Source: Cyclobacteriaceae bacterium (GTDB lineage Bacteria > Bacteroidota > Bacteroidia > Cytophagales > Cyclobacteriaceae). From it: a stretch of 64,000 nucleotides of DNA. Positions 52,305-61,959 of the stretch are shown here, piece after piece. Under the pieces are notes generated by a model. It was not told where the DNA came from. It ran no database searches and saw only the letters and a program-made list of their open reading frames with translations. Location of the stretch: assembly GCA_020436165.1 (NCBI GenBank), contig JAGQYI010000047.1:1-64000 (forward strand), given 5' to 3'. A program made the position numbers and the translations under genes. Numbering within the stretch: position 1 is the stretch's first letter; each line of letters opens with the position of its first letter.

Positions 52305-53544
52305 AGAAACCAAGCGTATCATACTTCAAGTGGGACTTTTTGTGCTCACATTCATAACCACCACTCTTGCAGGAGCCGAATGGATGCATAACTGGCTTTT
52401 TCTCTACGTGCCCGACCCACTTGGTTGGAGTGCTTTTGTAGATGGTATGCAGTATTCCATTCCATTTTTGCTGATTTTAACAGCCCACGAGTTCGGACAC
52501 TATTTTACGGCACGGTATCATAAGGTAAGGGTCTCTTTGCCTTACTATTTTCCATTCTGGCTCGGGTTTATCGGTTCTATGTCTATTGGCACCTTTGGCG
52601 CTTTTATTCGGATCCGTGAGCGATTACGATCAGTTTCAGAAACGTTCGATATTGGTGTAGCCGGTCCACTTGCCGGATTTGTAGTTGCGTTGGGAGTACT
52701 TTACTATGGTTTTACTCATTTGCCTCCCAAGGAACATATTTTTAATATTCACCCTGAATACCAATTGTTTGGGAAGGATTATGAAAATATTGTTTATTCA
52801 AAAGATACCTTCTACTTAAAAAGTGATTTGGCTAAAATAGCTCCGAAAGTAGCCGCTCGATACGATAAGGATACCATTTATATTAACCAGGAAGGTGATC
52901 TGAATATTGAATTGGGAACTACCCTGTTGTACGATTACATGAAAAGGCATTGGGTGCCTGAGAAGGAGAAGGATCGATTACCCAATGACCATGAGATCAT
53001 GCATTATCCTATTTTATTGGCTGGGTTCTTTGCGCTTATGTTTACCGCGCTTAATCTGCTTCCTATTGGTCAGCTCGATGGTGGGCATGTTGTTTTTGGC
53101 TTGTTTGGCCAAAAAAACCATTCCTATATTTCTAAAGGATTTTATTTAATTGCTATTCTGTATTCAGGGTTGGGTGTGGGTTTTCTGGGGCTTGTAAACC
53201 CGTTTATAATGAACCGTCCATTAAGCGATCTGTTTTTAGATGTGGTATTATATATTGGTATTATTTATTTCCTTTTGCAGAGGGTATTTATGCTGCCTGT
53301 TACACGCATAATGTTTGCCTTGGGAATTTTAGTGCTTCAATATGGAATCATTTACCTGTTTCCGGGAACGGAAGGGTATAATGGCTGGTTCTTATTTATT
53401 CTGCTTTTAGGAAGATACCTCAGAGTGCAACACCCTCCAGCCTTAATCCGTGAGCCTTTAACACCCACACGTCAAATCCTGGGCTGGTTAGCACTTATTA
53501 TTTTTATTGTTTCTTTCAGTCTTAAACCGCTAATTATCAGTTAG
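52297..53544 (+). CDS. M50-family site-2 protease-like metalloprotease
   Basis: A 415-residue polytopic membrane protease. Zinc motif HEFGH at residues 64-68 and the third-ligand motif QLDGGHVVFG near residue 259 are both present. GPLAGFVVALGVL lies between them. About eight transmembrane helices and no PDZ insertion in the usual place, as in the chloroplast EGY/cyanobacterial S2P group. It could cleave membrane-spanning regulators; an anti-sigma protein is encoded 10 kb away, but any link is speculation. Confidence 0.92.
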   Translation: MSKETKRIILQVGLFVLTFITTTLAGAEWMHNWLFLYVPDPLGWSAFVDGMQYSIPFLLILTAHEFGHYFTARYHKVRVSLPYYFPFWLGFIGSMSIGTFGAFIRIRERLRSVSETFDIGVAGPLAGFVVALGVLYYGFTHLPPKEHIFNIHPEYQLFGKDYENIVYSKDTFYLKSDLAKIAPKVAARYDKDTIYINQEGDLNIELGTTLLYDYMKRHWVPEKEKDRLPNDHEIMHYPILLAGFFALMFTALNLLPIGQLDGGHVVFGLFGQKNHSYISKGFYLIAILYSGLGVGFLGLVNPFIMNRPLSDLFLDVVLYIGIIYFLLQRVFMLPVTRIMFALGILVLQYGIIYLFPGTEGYNGWFLFILLLGRYLRVQHPPALIREPLTPTRQILGWLALIIFIVSFSLKPLIIS

Positions 53545-55423
53545 CAGGATTTGCCATTATTCTATACACGGCTTTCCCTTCTTTTGTTTCCAAAACAAGA
53601 AGCAAAAGTTGAGGCGAATGTATTTGATAGGTGATTTCGTTAGATACTGAATTGGAATCTGGAATTTCTCTGCCCGCCAGATCGATCAACTGGTACGATT
53701 GGTAATCTCCATGAATTTTAATACTGCCAAACGATGGATTCGGATAGACCTGAACAAACTCTTTTTGACTGTTGTCAATACCTGTTACAGGAGGCTCATT
53801 CGTAAAATGTGGTCGCATCATTAAACTTCCATGAATATCTGTGTTAGGAAGCCAGCTACCATCCAGGTTGACAAAGATCTTATCATACGAATCGGTGTTT
53901 TTATCCAAACCAACAACAATCCAGTTGTCTGAAGATGAAAGGTTGGTAAAACCGATGTAAAAGGTATCGGTAACATAAATTGCAGGAGAGATATTGTACG
54001 AAACAAACTGATTTATACCCGTATGATTGATTGCAATGTTTGATCGAGTACGAAGAGAGTTTTCGTTACCCTCAAAATCGTTTAGAACAAATAGCTCCAA
54101 AGGAGAACCGGCCTGGTTTCCATCCACATTGGGGAAATATACATCTATTCTATCCAGGTACTTACCTACCAGCACGTTGTATTGATATGCGATTTTTCCT
54201 TGTGGCTGGTTTATGCCCGCACCAAACTCTGCTGTGCCGTCATCATAAGCATAGTAGTCGTGCAGATTGAAGTAGGCGCTGGTTTTGTCATTTTTGAAGC
54301 TTAAATAAACTGTATCTTTTGGATCTCCAGAATCCTCATCATATACAATGGAATCAATCAAAAACATATCTCCCGATTTAACTGTATATTCTAGCTTCAG
54401 AAAAAGAGAATCAGAAGAAATATCAAGAAGTGATGGATTCAAAGGTGGGTCGGATAATTCCACTAAAAACTTATCAAATGGAAGTACTCCAAAAACTATG
54501 GATGAATCCGAAGTTATTTTTTCAATGAGAATATTGTTTAAAGTATCGTATAAGTTTACGCTATACTCAACCGGAGCTATATCGTTTTCTAGATTCCTTA
54601 ATTTTGTTTTAGTGGATGTAAAGAGTTTATTTTTGTCAACGGCATTTAAGAAATCGTCAAAAGGAATAGCAGTGTAAATGTCAAAAATTGAAGAGGGTGG
54701 TTGTGTGAAAGCTCTGTCAAGATAGGAGTTATCTGAAGATGATCTTTCCTGATTCATGTACACATAGTCCAACAGCCAGTTATCAAACCACCCGTTTTGG
54801 CGACCCGTTGCTTTAAATTTAAACTGAAAATTATCATGATAATACTTTGGGTCGCTAACCTGGATAAACCTTTCAGTAAATGTTTGTGGGTCAGTATTGT
54901 AGGTATCGTTTGAATTGGCAGGCCACACTTTATTCCATTTTCCATCCACATCTTTCAAGTAAAGAATAAGCGAGTCTTGCTTCTCCGGAGCTTCTCCCAA
55001 ACCTTTTGTCTCGTAAAAAAAACTCAGGTATACTGTATTTCGAAGGTTGGAAGGCACCTGTGTTAAATCAATCGGTTGTGAGACAAGACTGTCAACATCT
55101 CCGTCCGTTGGTGTATTAAGATAGGGTATTCCTTGCGCATCAACACCATCAAATGTCGCCACATTTAAGGTAGGAGGATCGATGCCTATTCCTGTTTTTG
55201 TTATCACCTGCACTTGACTTCCCGGCAACCATAAAGCAGTATCTACTTTGCCAGTACTCCAGGAAAAATCGTCCCAAAAGGGTAAAGTTATGGTTGTTTC
55301 TTTAAGTCTGGCGGAGCTTTTGGTTTGCGTTTTTTCGTTTTTTTGGGGTAATGAAATTACTTTCAGTTGTCCATACACTACTGAATTTATAAGTAAAAAG
55401 AGCAAAATATTTATATACCTCAT
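53537..55423 (-). CDS. T9SS-sorted secreted protein of unknown function
   Basis: A 628-residue protein with signal peptide (INILLFLLINSVVYGQ). A large beta-rich middle with FWDDFSWSTGKVD, GIPYLNTPTDGDVDSLVSQPIDL and many Asp/Ser/Tyr residues is followed by a C-terminal T9SS sorting domain (VYPNPSFGSIKIHGDYQSYQLIDLAGR). It is cell-surface or secreted. It sits after the PASTA gene, 2 nt apart, in the ddl-PASTA run. Overlaps the convergent M50 gene by 8 nt. Confidence 0.88.
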   Translation of the reverse strand: MRYINILLFLLINSVVYGQLKVISLPQKNEKTQTKSSARLKETTITLPFWDDFSWSTGKVDTALWLPGSQVQVITKTGIGIDPPTLNVATFDGVDAQGIPYLNTPTDGDVDSLVSQPIDLTQVPSNLRNTVYLSFFYETKGLGEAPEKQDSLILYLKDVDGKWNKVWPANSNDTYNTDPQTFTERFIQVSDPKYYHDNFQFKFKATGRQNGWFDNWLLDYVYMNQERSSSDNSYLDRAFTQPPSSIFDIYTAIPFDDFLNAVDKNKLFTSTKTKLRNLENDIAPVEYSVNLYDTLNNILIEKITSDSSIVFGVLPFDKFLVELSDPPLNPSLLDISSDSLFLKLEYTVKSGDMFLIDSIVYDEDSGDPKDTVYLSFKNDKTSAYFNLHDYYAYDDGTAEFGAGINQPQGKIAYQYNVLVGKYLDRIDVYFPNVDGNQAGSPLELFVLNDFEGNENSLRTRSNIAINHTGINQFVSYNISPAIYVTDTFYIGFTNLSSSDNWIVVGLDKNTDSYDKIFVNLDGSWLPNTDIHGSLMMRPHFTNEPPVTGIDNSQKEFVQVYPNPSFGSIKIHGDYQSYQLIDLAGREIPDSNSVSNEITYQIHSPQLLLLVLETKEGKAVYRIMANPAN

Positions 55424-55425
55424 AC

Positions 55426-56208
55426 TTAATTAACTGAAGTAGTATCTGGTAGTTCAACCGGGTCGCCCAACCAAAGATCCACTTCGCTATCTACTCTAAC
55501 AAGATTGCCTGCGGCAGGTGATTGTTTTATAATCACATATCCTTCAGGCGTATTTTCATCCTGATTAAAAACGATACCAACGTTAAGACTATTGCCCTTA
55601 ATAATTACCTCAGCTTCTTCGAGAGGCAAACCAAGTAAAGAAGGCATTTCGAACTGGCTGATTCCATGCCCATCGCCAATTACGAGTTCTACAACAGAAC
55701 CTTTCGGTATTCTTGTTCCCGGTTCAACCGGTTCTCCGTTGTAGTGTTGCTCCAGCACATTTCTAAACTCGTCAGGTTGGGTTGTAATTCTACCTCGTTT
55801 AAGCTCATGGCTTTTGAGGATCAACTCCGCATTTTGAACCGTTTTGTCAATAAGATTAGGCATTACGGTAGAAGGCGGAGTTTTGCTATTGAGTGAAATA
55901 AAAATTTTTCGATTTTCCTTAACTTCAGACCCTGCCTTTGGAAACTGATGCAATACTGTAAGTGGAGGATATTCTGAGGAATAGGATGAATCAGAAACTT
56001 CAAAACGCAGATCCCGCTGAACCACAAATTCATCCAGTTCACTTAGCGGCATACCTACCAGATCTGGTACTGTTACGGACTCACCATGATTTGTTGTGGT
56101 TGGGAGGTAAATGTAAAAGAAGAATAATGTAATTATGAGACCAAGGCCAAGCACAATTCCCACATGCTTAAGTACATCCAACCAGGATTCTATTTTAAAA
56201 AAACGCAT
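55426..56208 (-). CDS. stand-alone triple-PASTA-domain membrane protein
   Basis: A 260-residue protein: a short cytosolic tail, one transmembrane helix (about 15-35), then three PASTA domains at about 44-108, 114-182 and 186-252, each starting VPDLVGM-, MPNLIDK- or MPSLLGL-type. There is no kinase or penicillin-binding domain in the protein. PASTA domains bind muropeptides or lipid II, so this may be a sensor or scaffold of wall synthesis. Its promoter lies in the end of ddl. Confidence 0.92.
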   Translation of the reverse strand: MRFFKIESWLDVLKHVGIVLGLGLIITLFFFYIYLPTTTNHGESVTVPDLVGMPLSELDEFVVQRDLRFEVSDSSYSSEYPPLTVLHQFPKAGSEVKENRKIFISLNSKTPPSTVMPNLIDKTVQNAELILKSHELKRGRITTQPDEFRNVLEQHYNGEPVEPGTRIPKGSVVELVIGDGHGISQFEMPSLLGLPLEEAEVIIKGNSLNVGIVFNQDENTPEGYVIIKQSPAAGNLVRVDSEVDLWLGDPVELPDTTSVN

Positions 56209-56238
56209 TTAGGTCTATCTTAATTTGTTTATAACGCT

Positions 56239-56271
56239 CAAAAGTAGACTTGTAAGATAAATGTTTACAAA
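56239..56271 (-). promoter_or_regulatory. Bacteroidota-type promoter for the PASTA gene
   Basis: On the minus strand TTTG (56268-56271), 21-nt spacer, TACTTTTG (56239-56246). Both boxes and the spacing fit. The -33 box overlaps the last codons of ddl. The core CTACTTTTGAGC is identical in the ddl promoter. Confidence 0.65.
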
Positions 56272-57335
56272 CTGCTTTCAAAATTAGTAGATATGCTTTG
56301 GTCTTCTTTATAACGTTCCAATGCTAATTGTATCAGTTTTGATATCAGGTCTGCATAGCCAATACCTAACTCACCAATTAGTTTCGGATACATGCTGATA
56401 TTAGTAAACCCCGGTATTGTATTAATTTCATTAACCACAAGGTCACCAGTTGGTTTCAAAAATAGATCTATACGCGCCAGGTCTTTGCAAGAAGCTGTCT
56501 GAAATGATTTGATGGATAGCTGCTTTACCTGCTCTTCAATTTCAGGAGCTAGTTTTGTGGGTATAATTAAATCCACGGCATTACCATCTACATATTTTGC
56601 TTTAAAAGAATAAAACTCATAATCTCCTTTCAGCACAATTTCACCTGCAGGCGAGGCAACTGGTTGTTCATTACCCAGCACAGCACATTCTAATTCCCTG
56701 CCTTCAATAAACTCTTCAACTAATGCTACTTTGTCAAATTCAAAGAGGGTATTTATTTTTTCATCAAAACCTTCCTTTTCAGAAACTTTGAAAACGCCAA
56801 CAGATGACCCCAGATTAGCAGGTTTAATGATGAAGGGTAGGCCTAGTTTGGCTACAATTTCGTCAAAACTAATTTTGCCTTTCTCCGCTCTGGTATAAGA
56901 TAAAAATCTTGCTACGGGCACACCTGCATTCTGCAACACTCTTTTGGAAGTAAGTTTGTCCATCGATACGGAAGAGCCCAGGGCTTCAGAGCCAACAAAA
57001 GGAATGTCAACAGCCTTAAGCATTCCTTGTATGTTGCCATCTTCACCATCTGTTCCATGAAGTACAGGAAAAATAACATCGACATCAAAGGTTTGATCAT
57101 TTGCAATAAATGAAGGTTTGCTAGCTTTAAGGGTTAGCAGAAGCGGTATTCCGCTTGATATGTCTTTAGACACCTCATTGCATAAAAACCAATCTCCTTT
57201 TTTGCTAATACCTATAAGAGTAAGATCGTAAACATCTTTATTAATATACTTAGCTATATTTTGAGCTGAAATTATTGAAACGTCATGTTCAACAGATTTG
57301 CCACCAAACAGAATTCCAACCTTAGTTTTATTCAT
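56265..57335 (-). CDS. ddl: D-alanine--D-alanine ligase
   Basis: A 356-residue Ddl from the ATG at 57335; a TTG 18 nt upstream is also in frame but lies inside the promoter region. It shows GILFGGKSVEHDVSI, PVLHGTDGEDGNIQG, LPFIIKPANLGSSVGV and the ATP-grasp C-terminal VNEINTIPGFTNISMYPKL. It makes D-Ala-D-Ala for peptidoglycan. Transcribed with or just before the PASTA gene. Confidence 0.96.
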   Translation of the reverse strand: MNKTKVGILFGGKSVEHDVSIISAQNIAKYINKDVYDLTLIGISKKGDWFLCNEVSKDISSGIPLLLTLKASKPSFIANDQTFDVDVIFPVLHGTDGEDGNIQGMLKAVDIPFVGSEALGSSVSMDKLTSKRVLQNAGVPVARFLSYTRAEKGKISFDEIVAKLGLPFIIKPANLGSSVGVFKVSEKEGFDEKINTLFEFDKVALVEEFIEGRELECAVLGNEQPVASPAGEIVLKGDYEFYSFKAKYVDGNAVDLIIPTKLAPEIEEQVKQLSIKSFQTASCKDLARIDLFLKPTGDLVVNEINTIPGFTNISMYPKLIGELGIGYADLISKLIQLALERYKEDQSISTNFESSL

Positions 57336-57350
57336 TTGTTTTTGTTTGCT

Positions 57351-57381
57351 CAAAAGTAGGCAGGTTGGTGGGTTATACCAA
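57351..57381 (-). promoter_or_regulatory. Bacteroidota-type promoter for ddl
   Basis: On the minus strand TTG (57379-57381), 20-nt spacer, TACTTTTG (57351-57358). It lies 15 nt before the ddl ATG at 57335. Confidence 0.6.
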
Positions 57382-57404
57382 TATTTTTATATACAGACCC
57401 AAGC

Positions 57405-60356
57405 TTAATTATTAATTACGAACCTCTGGATTAATGATTGATCCCTACTTATAAACTTAACAAAATATATACCGCTTTGCATATTGTAAGCCGGAATGTC
57501 TAAGGTTTGATTGAGGGCTTTGGGAATATCATAGGAAAGTACGGTTGCACCTTGCGAGTTTAGCACAGTAAGCTGTGCTGCTTGTGCCTCCGAAAGATTT
57601 ATCGTCAGGTGAACCGTTCCATTTGAAACGGGGTTTGGATATACGGTTAACATATTTTCTTTAAGTGGGAGGGGTTCTTCAACATTAGATGCATAAAACT
57701 CAACATTGTCTACAAACATATTTCCTCCTTGTGCACTTGTTAGCTCTAATGCCACCATTACATTTTCATAACCTGCATAGCTAGAAAGATTTATATAAGT
57801 ATCTGACCAATCTGCCTCGCCAGAAGGAGCCCAGGAAGAAGAAGTTGACAAAGAGGTTGCAAGCGATTCACCTCCTTCTTCATAAACTGTTTCAAAGGTT
57901 TGTCCACAATTAACAGAGACCTTTGCCCTAAGCAATTCTTCATCCGAACCATTGTATGCGTAGGCACGACTAAAATGTAGAGAAGAGAATAAGCTGTTTT
58001 CTAAATTCAGTGGAGGCAGAACAATTGTTTCCTTTAATCCTTTGGCAGAACTGGTATGAGCTTGCCATTCCAGGTAGTTGTTATTGAGTTTCCACCCTGA
58101 ATCAGAATCAGTATCCGCGCCTGTCAGAACCCAGCTTTCAGGAAGTGAGGAGCCTGTAAACTGTTCTCTCAAAGGAATATCAATTTGCTCACCTGCATTA
58201 ATTAAGGTTTGTCGTAAAGTGTCATTCGAAGAGTCGGAATCTATGTCTTCAATGAATACGGTAGCTTCGGCTGTTCCAGTAAAATTATCAACAGGTAACA
58301 CTATTTCTTTTCTAAAACCAGGCTGTAATGAAAGTTGTGTATAGCTGACCGAAATGGTTGTGAAACCTTGTAGTATCTTGAGATTTAAATTAGATTTTGG
58401 CTCTAAACCTTTGTTTTCGATCGTAATATAGGTTTGATCATCATCACAAACCAAAGCCGGATGCGGTAGCCCAACAAGGGCAATGTCCGAATAACTTCCA
58501 TCAACCACCCTAATGTTATCAAGATAAATGTTGTTACCACCATCGGATACTCCTTTAAAGGCAAAAACAACATCTTGATTTGAATATTTTGATAAGCTTA
58601 ATTGATGATGTGCCCATTCTGAAGCACCCGAAGGATAAAAGGATACAGGTGTAGTTGCAGTAGAAAGTTCATGTCCTTTCGCAATAAATAACGTATCCGG
58701 AAATGTTGCTCCGCAATCCGTAGATACTTGCACAAGAAATGTGTCATCAAATCCTTCGCGATAACCATAAGCAATATCAAAAAGTAAGGTCTTGTCATTA
58801 CCCTCAACAAATAGCTTGGGTGAAATGTAAGAATCTAACCCTGAGGTAGCCTTATAGTAATTAAATACACCAGAAGTATTATTGATACTATAAAAAACCG
58901 CCTGATTGGTGTCCCAATTACTTACTTGCTGGTCTGTTCTAAGAGACCAGGAGGGGTTTGTTGTTGAAAAATCCTCACTTAGACTTTGTACAAGCTCTGG
59001 CCTAATACTTATTTTGTTAATACTATTATCATCAGCGTAGTCGTCTGTATCTCCATTCACTGTCACTACTTCAGCCACAAATTGAATGGTTCCAAAAGTG
59101 CTTAATTCAATTTCATCGAAATACACTTCCTGAGTTTGGTTTACATCTAATTTCAGATCAAACAGTTTGGAAGCTATTTCCTCGCCATTAACTTTTAAAG
59201 AGATTTTTGCTGAATCGATAAACTTTGTTCCTACATTTTTTATCTCCAGGGATGGATAAACTGTAGATGAGCACAAACCGTCTTCTGGAGATGTAAAAGA
59301 GAGTAAAGCTAAATCACTTGTCTCGGGTGGCAGCAAAGCTGAAGACGTTGTTAAGCTTAATCTCCTCGGGCTGTTTTGGATCACTATTACCATGCGCTCC
59401 TTCTGACCAAGTGTAAAAAGATTCATGCAGTCGTCATATACATAATCCATATAATTCATAAACATATCCTGAGAGCCACAAGTGGTGGTTGAAGCACCAA
59501 GATTTGGACAACCTGAGTAATTGTCTTCGGCAAGCGGTGTGTCATTTACATAGTCATCAAAACCACAACCTCCATCTCCCCAGATATGTCTCAACCCAAA
59601 AAAATGACCAATTTCGTGGGTGGCAGTTCTGCCTAAATCAAAATGGTTTTGCAAGTTCGCGCTGGGGTCAATGTCTTTCGAACCAAAGGCATCATAGGCA
59701 ATTACCACTCCATCGGTTGCTGCATCATAGGGGGGCACCATTCCGGGTAAAGAACTTTGGGGGTAATGTGCCCATCCAAGCTGCGGATTTACTAGTGGAG
59801 CAACCCATATGTTTAAGTAGTCTTCAGATGGCCAGTAATCGAAAGATTTTAAAACTGCATCGTCAACACCTTCTGAATAAGCTGTTTTGCTACCTTGAAT
59901 ACGTGTAATACCATTAGTTGCTTTACCGTCTGGATCTCTTTTTGCAAGTATGAATTCAAAGCCAATATTGGCATATAGCGATTTAAACTCTTCAGGAATA
60001 TTTACACTGTCTGCATTAAGTTTTGCATAGTCTTTATTTAAAGCCTCTATCTGAGAGAGTATTTGAGACTCACTTATATTTGATCCTACTCCCAAGGACT
60101 CCCCGTTGTGAACTATGTGTACAACAATAGGAATTTGATATACAGTGACCTCTTTTTCATCTTCTAAAGATTTTAAGCCACTGCCCGGTAACAAAGATTT
60201 TTTCTGCTGTATCCATTGCTCAAACGATTCCTTTGTTTTTGAGTCCTCGAATTTGCTCATATACTCTACAGTAGTGCAGCCTCGCTGGGCATAAATAGGT
60301 GAACTCATTAAAAATGAGAAAAAAAGTAGAATAAGGTTGAGCCCTTTTGATCGCAT
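57405..60356 (-). CDS. T9SS-secreted M43-family (pappalysin-like) metalloprotease
   Basis: A 983-residue protein with signal peptide (NLILLFFSFLMSSPIYAQ). The catalytic domain spans about 75-330, with the zinc motif HEIGHFFGLRH at 247-257 and the Met-turn segment MNYMDYVYDDCMNLF. Cys residues around it fit the M43 fold. Two adhesive beta-sandwich-like units in the middle (residues 470-620 and 740-890) repeat ITVSTDCGATF/KVSVNCGQTF patterns. A T9SS sorting domain ends the protein (VYPNPVSNGTVHLTI). It would be a secreted or surface endopeptidase. Confidence 0.94.
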   Translation of the reverse strand: MRSKGLNLILLFFSFLMSSPIYAQRGCTTVEYMSKFEDSKTKESFEQWIQQKKSLLPGSGLKSLEDEKEVTVYQIPIVVHIVHNGESLGVGSNISESQILSQIEALNKDYAKLNADSVNIPEEFKSLYANIGFEFILAKRDPDGKATNGITRIQGSKTAYSEGVDDAVLKSFDYWPSEDYLNIWVAPLVNPQLGWAHYPQSSLPGMVPPYDAATDGVVIAYDAFGSKDIDPSANLQNHFDLGRTATHEIGHFFGLRHIWGDGGCGFDDYVNDTPLAEDNYSGCPNLGASTTTCGSQDMFMNYMDYVYDDCMNLFTLGQKERMVIVIQNSPRRLSLTTSSALLPPETSDLALLSFTSPEDGLCSSTVYPSLEIKNVGTKFIDSAKISLKVNGEEIASKLFDLKLDVNQTQEVYFDEIELSTFGTIQFVAEVVTVNGDTDDYADDNSINKISIRPELVQSLSEDFSTTNPSWSLRTDQQVSNWDTNQAVFYSINNTSGVFNYYKATSGLDSYISPKLFVEGNDKTLLFDIAYGYREGFDDTFLVQVSTDCGATFPDTLFIAKGHELSTATTPVSFYPSGASEWAHHQLSLSKYSNQDVVFAFKGVSDGGNNIYLDNIRVVDGSYSDIALVGLPHPALVCDDDQTYITIENKGLEPKSNLNLKILQGFTTISVSYTQLSLQPGFRKEIVLPVDNFTGTAEATVFIEDIDSDSSNDTLRQTLINAGEQIDIPLREQFTGSSLPESWVLTGADTDSDSGWKLNNNYLEWQAHTSSAKGLKETIVLPPLNLENSLFSSLHFSRAYAYNGSDEELLRAKVSVNCGQTFETVYEEGGESLATSLSTSSSWAPSGEADWSDTYINLSSYAGYENVMVALELTSAQGGNMFVDNVEFYASNVEEPLPLKENMLTVYPNPVSNGTVHLTINLSEAQAAQLTVLNSQGATVLSYDIPKALNQTLDIPAYNMQSGIYFVKFISRDQSLIQRFVINN

Positions 60357-60363
60357 ATATTCA

Positions 60364-60371
60364 CAAACCTA
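60364..60371 (-). promoter_or_regulatory. candidate -7 element for the M43 gene
   Basis: TAGGTTTG matches TAnnTTTG, 7 nt before the ATG at 60356, so a near-leaderless transcript would result. No TTTG box 19-21 nt upstream. Confidence 0.3.
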
Positions 60372-60494
60372 ACTGGTAAACAGGTGAATTATTGTAATTG
60401 GTTAACAATTTAACAGATATCCAATTATCAGATAGAATACCCTGTCTAAAGTTTAATTTGAATACGGTAAAAATTACAAATGTAACTTGTAATT

Positions 60495-60764
60495 CTATTC
60501 ACCTTGCAGATGATTAATTGCCTCTACAGATTTAATTTCTGGCACAGCCTTTAGAATGGCTTGTTCCACACCGGCTTTCAGCGTCATAGTCGACATTTTG
60601 CATGAGCTACACGCACCAAGCAGTTCAATACGGAGAGTCATTTCATCTGTAAGTTCGATAATTTTCATGTCGCCCCCGTCTGCTTCCAGATAGGGGCGTA
60701 TGGTATCGAGTGCATTTGTTATTCGATCATTTAATGAAGGCGATATATCTATCGTACCTGACAT
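60495..60764 (-). CDS. NifU C-terminal-domain iron-sulfur scaffold protein
   Basis: An 89-residue NifU-like domain with the conserved motif GACSSCKMSTMTLKAGVEQAI, whose CxxC binds a transient Fe-S cluster. An acidic N-terminus (LDTIRPYLEADGGDMKIIEL) is the family signature. It overlaps mrp by 16 nt, linking two Fe-S cluster carriers in one unit. Confidence 0.94.
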   Translation of the reverse strand: MSGTIDISPSLNDRITNALDTIRPYLEADGGDMKIIELTDEMTLRIELLGACSSCKMSTMTLKAGVEQAILKAVPEIKSVEAINHLQGE

Positions 60765-61867
60765 GCTGCTTCATTCGAAACTTCAACAATTTTGGTAGTA
60801 GGTTTGGACGCGTTTCTTTTAGCAACTTCCTGCGCCATAGACTCAGCCAGCGACTTAAATGCTACAGCAGTTGGGCCGTCTTTTAATGCAGATGGATATC
60901 CGCTGTCTCCACTTTCTCGTATTCCTTGAACCAAAGGAATTTCACCCAGAAATTCTGTTTCAAACTGTTTGGCAAGATCTTTTCCTCCGCCAGTGCCAAA
61001 AATATAGTACTTATTATCAGGAAGTTCGGAAGGCGTAAAGTAGGCCATGTTTTCGACTACACCTAAAATGGGCACATCAATATTTGTTTGTTTGAACATG
61101 CCAATTCCCCTTACTGCATCGGCCACGGCTACTTTTTGAGGTGTGGTTACGATGATAGCTCCAGTTACAGGTAGCGTTTGCACCAAGGTAAGATGAATGT
61201 CACTTGTACCGGGAGGTAAGTCGATAAGCATGTAATCCAAATCTCCCCAGTCTGCATCTGAAATAAATTGCTTAAGAGCGGAGCTTGCCATTGGGCCACG
61301 CCAGATCATTGAATCAGTGGCACTTGTTAAAAACCCAATCGAAATAAGTTTTACTCCATAGTTCTCAATGGGTTGAATGTAATTTTTACCATCTCTGGGA
61401 GATACACCAGGACGTTCACTTTCACATCCAAACATTGTTGGGATAGAAGGTCCAAAAATATCAGCATCGATGATGCCAACCTTGGCTCCCGTTTTGGCCA
61501 GAGCTACTGCTAAGTTTGAGGTAACGGTAGATTTACCAACCCCTCCTTTGCCAGAAGCAACTGCAATTATGTTTTTTACTCCAGGTAATAAATTGGTTCC
61601 TTTTAGTCTTGAAGTAGTTACTGCTGAATCAAATTCAATGTGTACTTCCAGGCCACTCCCGAATTTTGTCTCCAAAGCTTTCTTGCAATCATTGCGCATA
61701 ACTTCCTTAAGCGGACAAGCCGGAGTGGTTAAAACGACTGTAAAACTTATTTTTTTGCCATCTACTTTAACATCCTCAATCATATTCAACGATACCAGAT
61801 CCTTGTGAAGGTCAGGGTCGTTTACAGTTGATAACGCCTCTAATACTAACTCCTTTGTAATTTCCAT
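60749..61867 (-). CDS. mrp: Mrp/NBP35-family Fe-S carrier ATPase
   Basis: A 372-residue protein from the ATG at 61867. An N-terminal DUF59/FSCA domain (VLEALSTVNDPDLHKDLVSLNMI, with TTPACPLKE) is fused to a P-loop ATPase with GKGGVGKSTVTSNLAVALA, DADIFGPSIP and DLPPGTSDIHLTL. It delivers iron-sulfur clusters to client proteins. The frame extends 13 residues upstream without conservation. Divergent from dnaG. Confidence 0.95.
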   Translation of the reverse strand: MEITKELVLEALSTVNDPDLHKDLVSLNMIEDVKVDGKKISFTVVLTTPACPLKEVMRNDCKKALETKFGSGLEVHIEFDSAVTTSRLKGTNLLPGVKNIIAVASGKGGVGKSTVTSNLAVALAKTGAKVGIIDADIFGPSIPTMFGCESERPGVSPRDGKNYIQPIENYGVKLISIGFLTSATDSMIWRGPMASSALKQFISDADWGDLDYMLIDLPPGTSDIHLTLVQTLPVTGAIIVTTPQKVAVADAVRGIGMFKQTNIDVPILGVVENMAYFTPSELPDNKYYIFGTGGGKDLAKQFETEFLGEIPLVQGIRESGDSGYPSALKDGPTAVAFKSLAESMAQEVAKRNASKPTTKIVEVSNEAACQVR

Positions 61868-61959
61868 GCTATTAAAAAATCTAATGAGGTTATTTTTATG
61901 ATGCAAAATAAGTTGTTTTGTTCGAATTTTGATTTAATTACACCAAAAATTGCCGCGCA

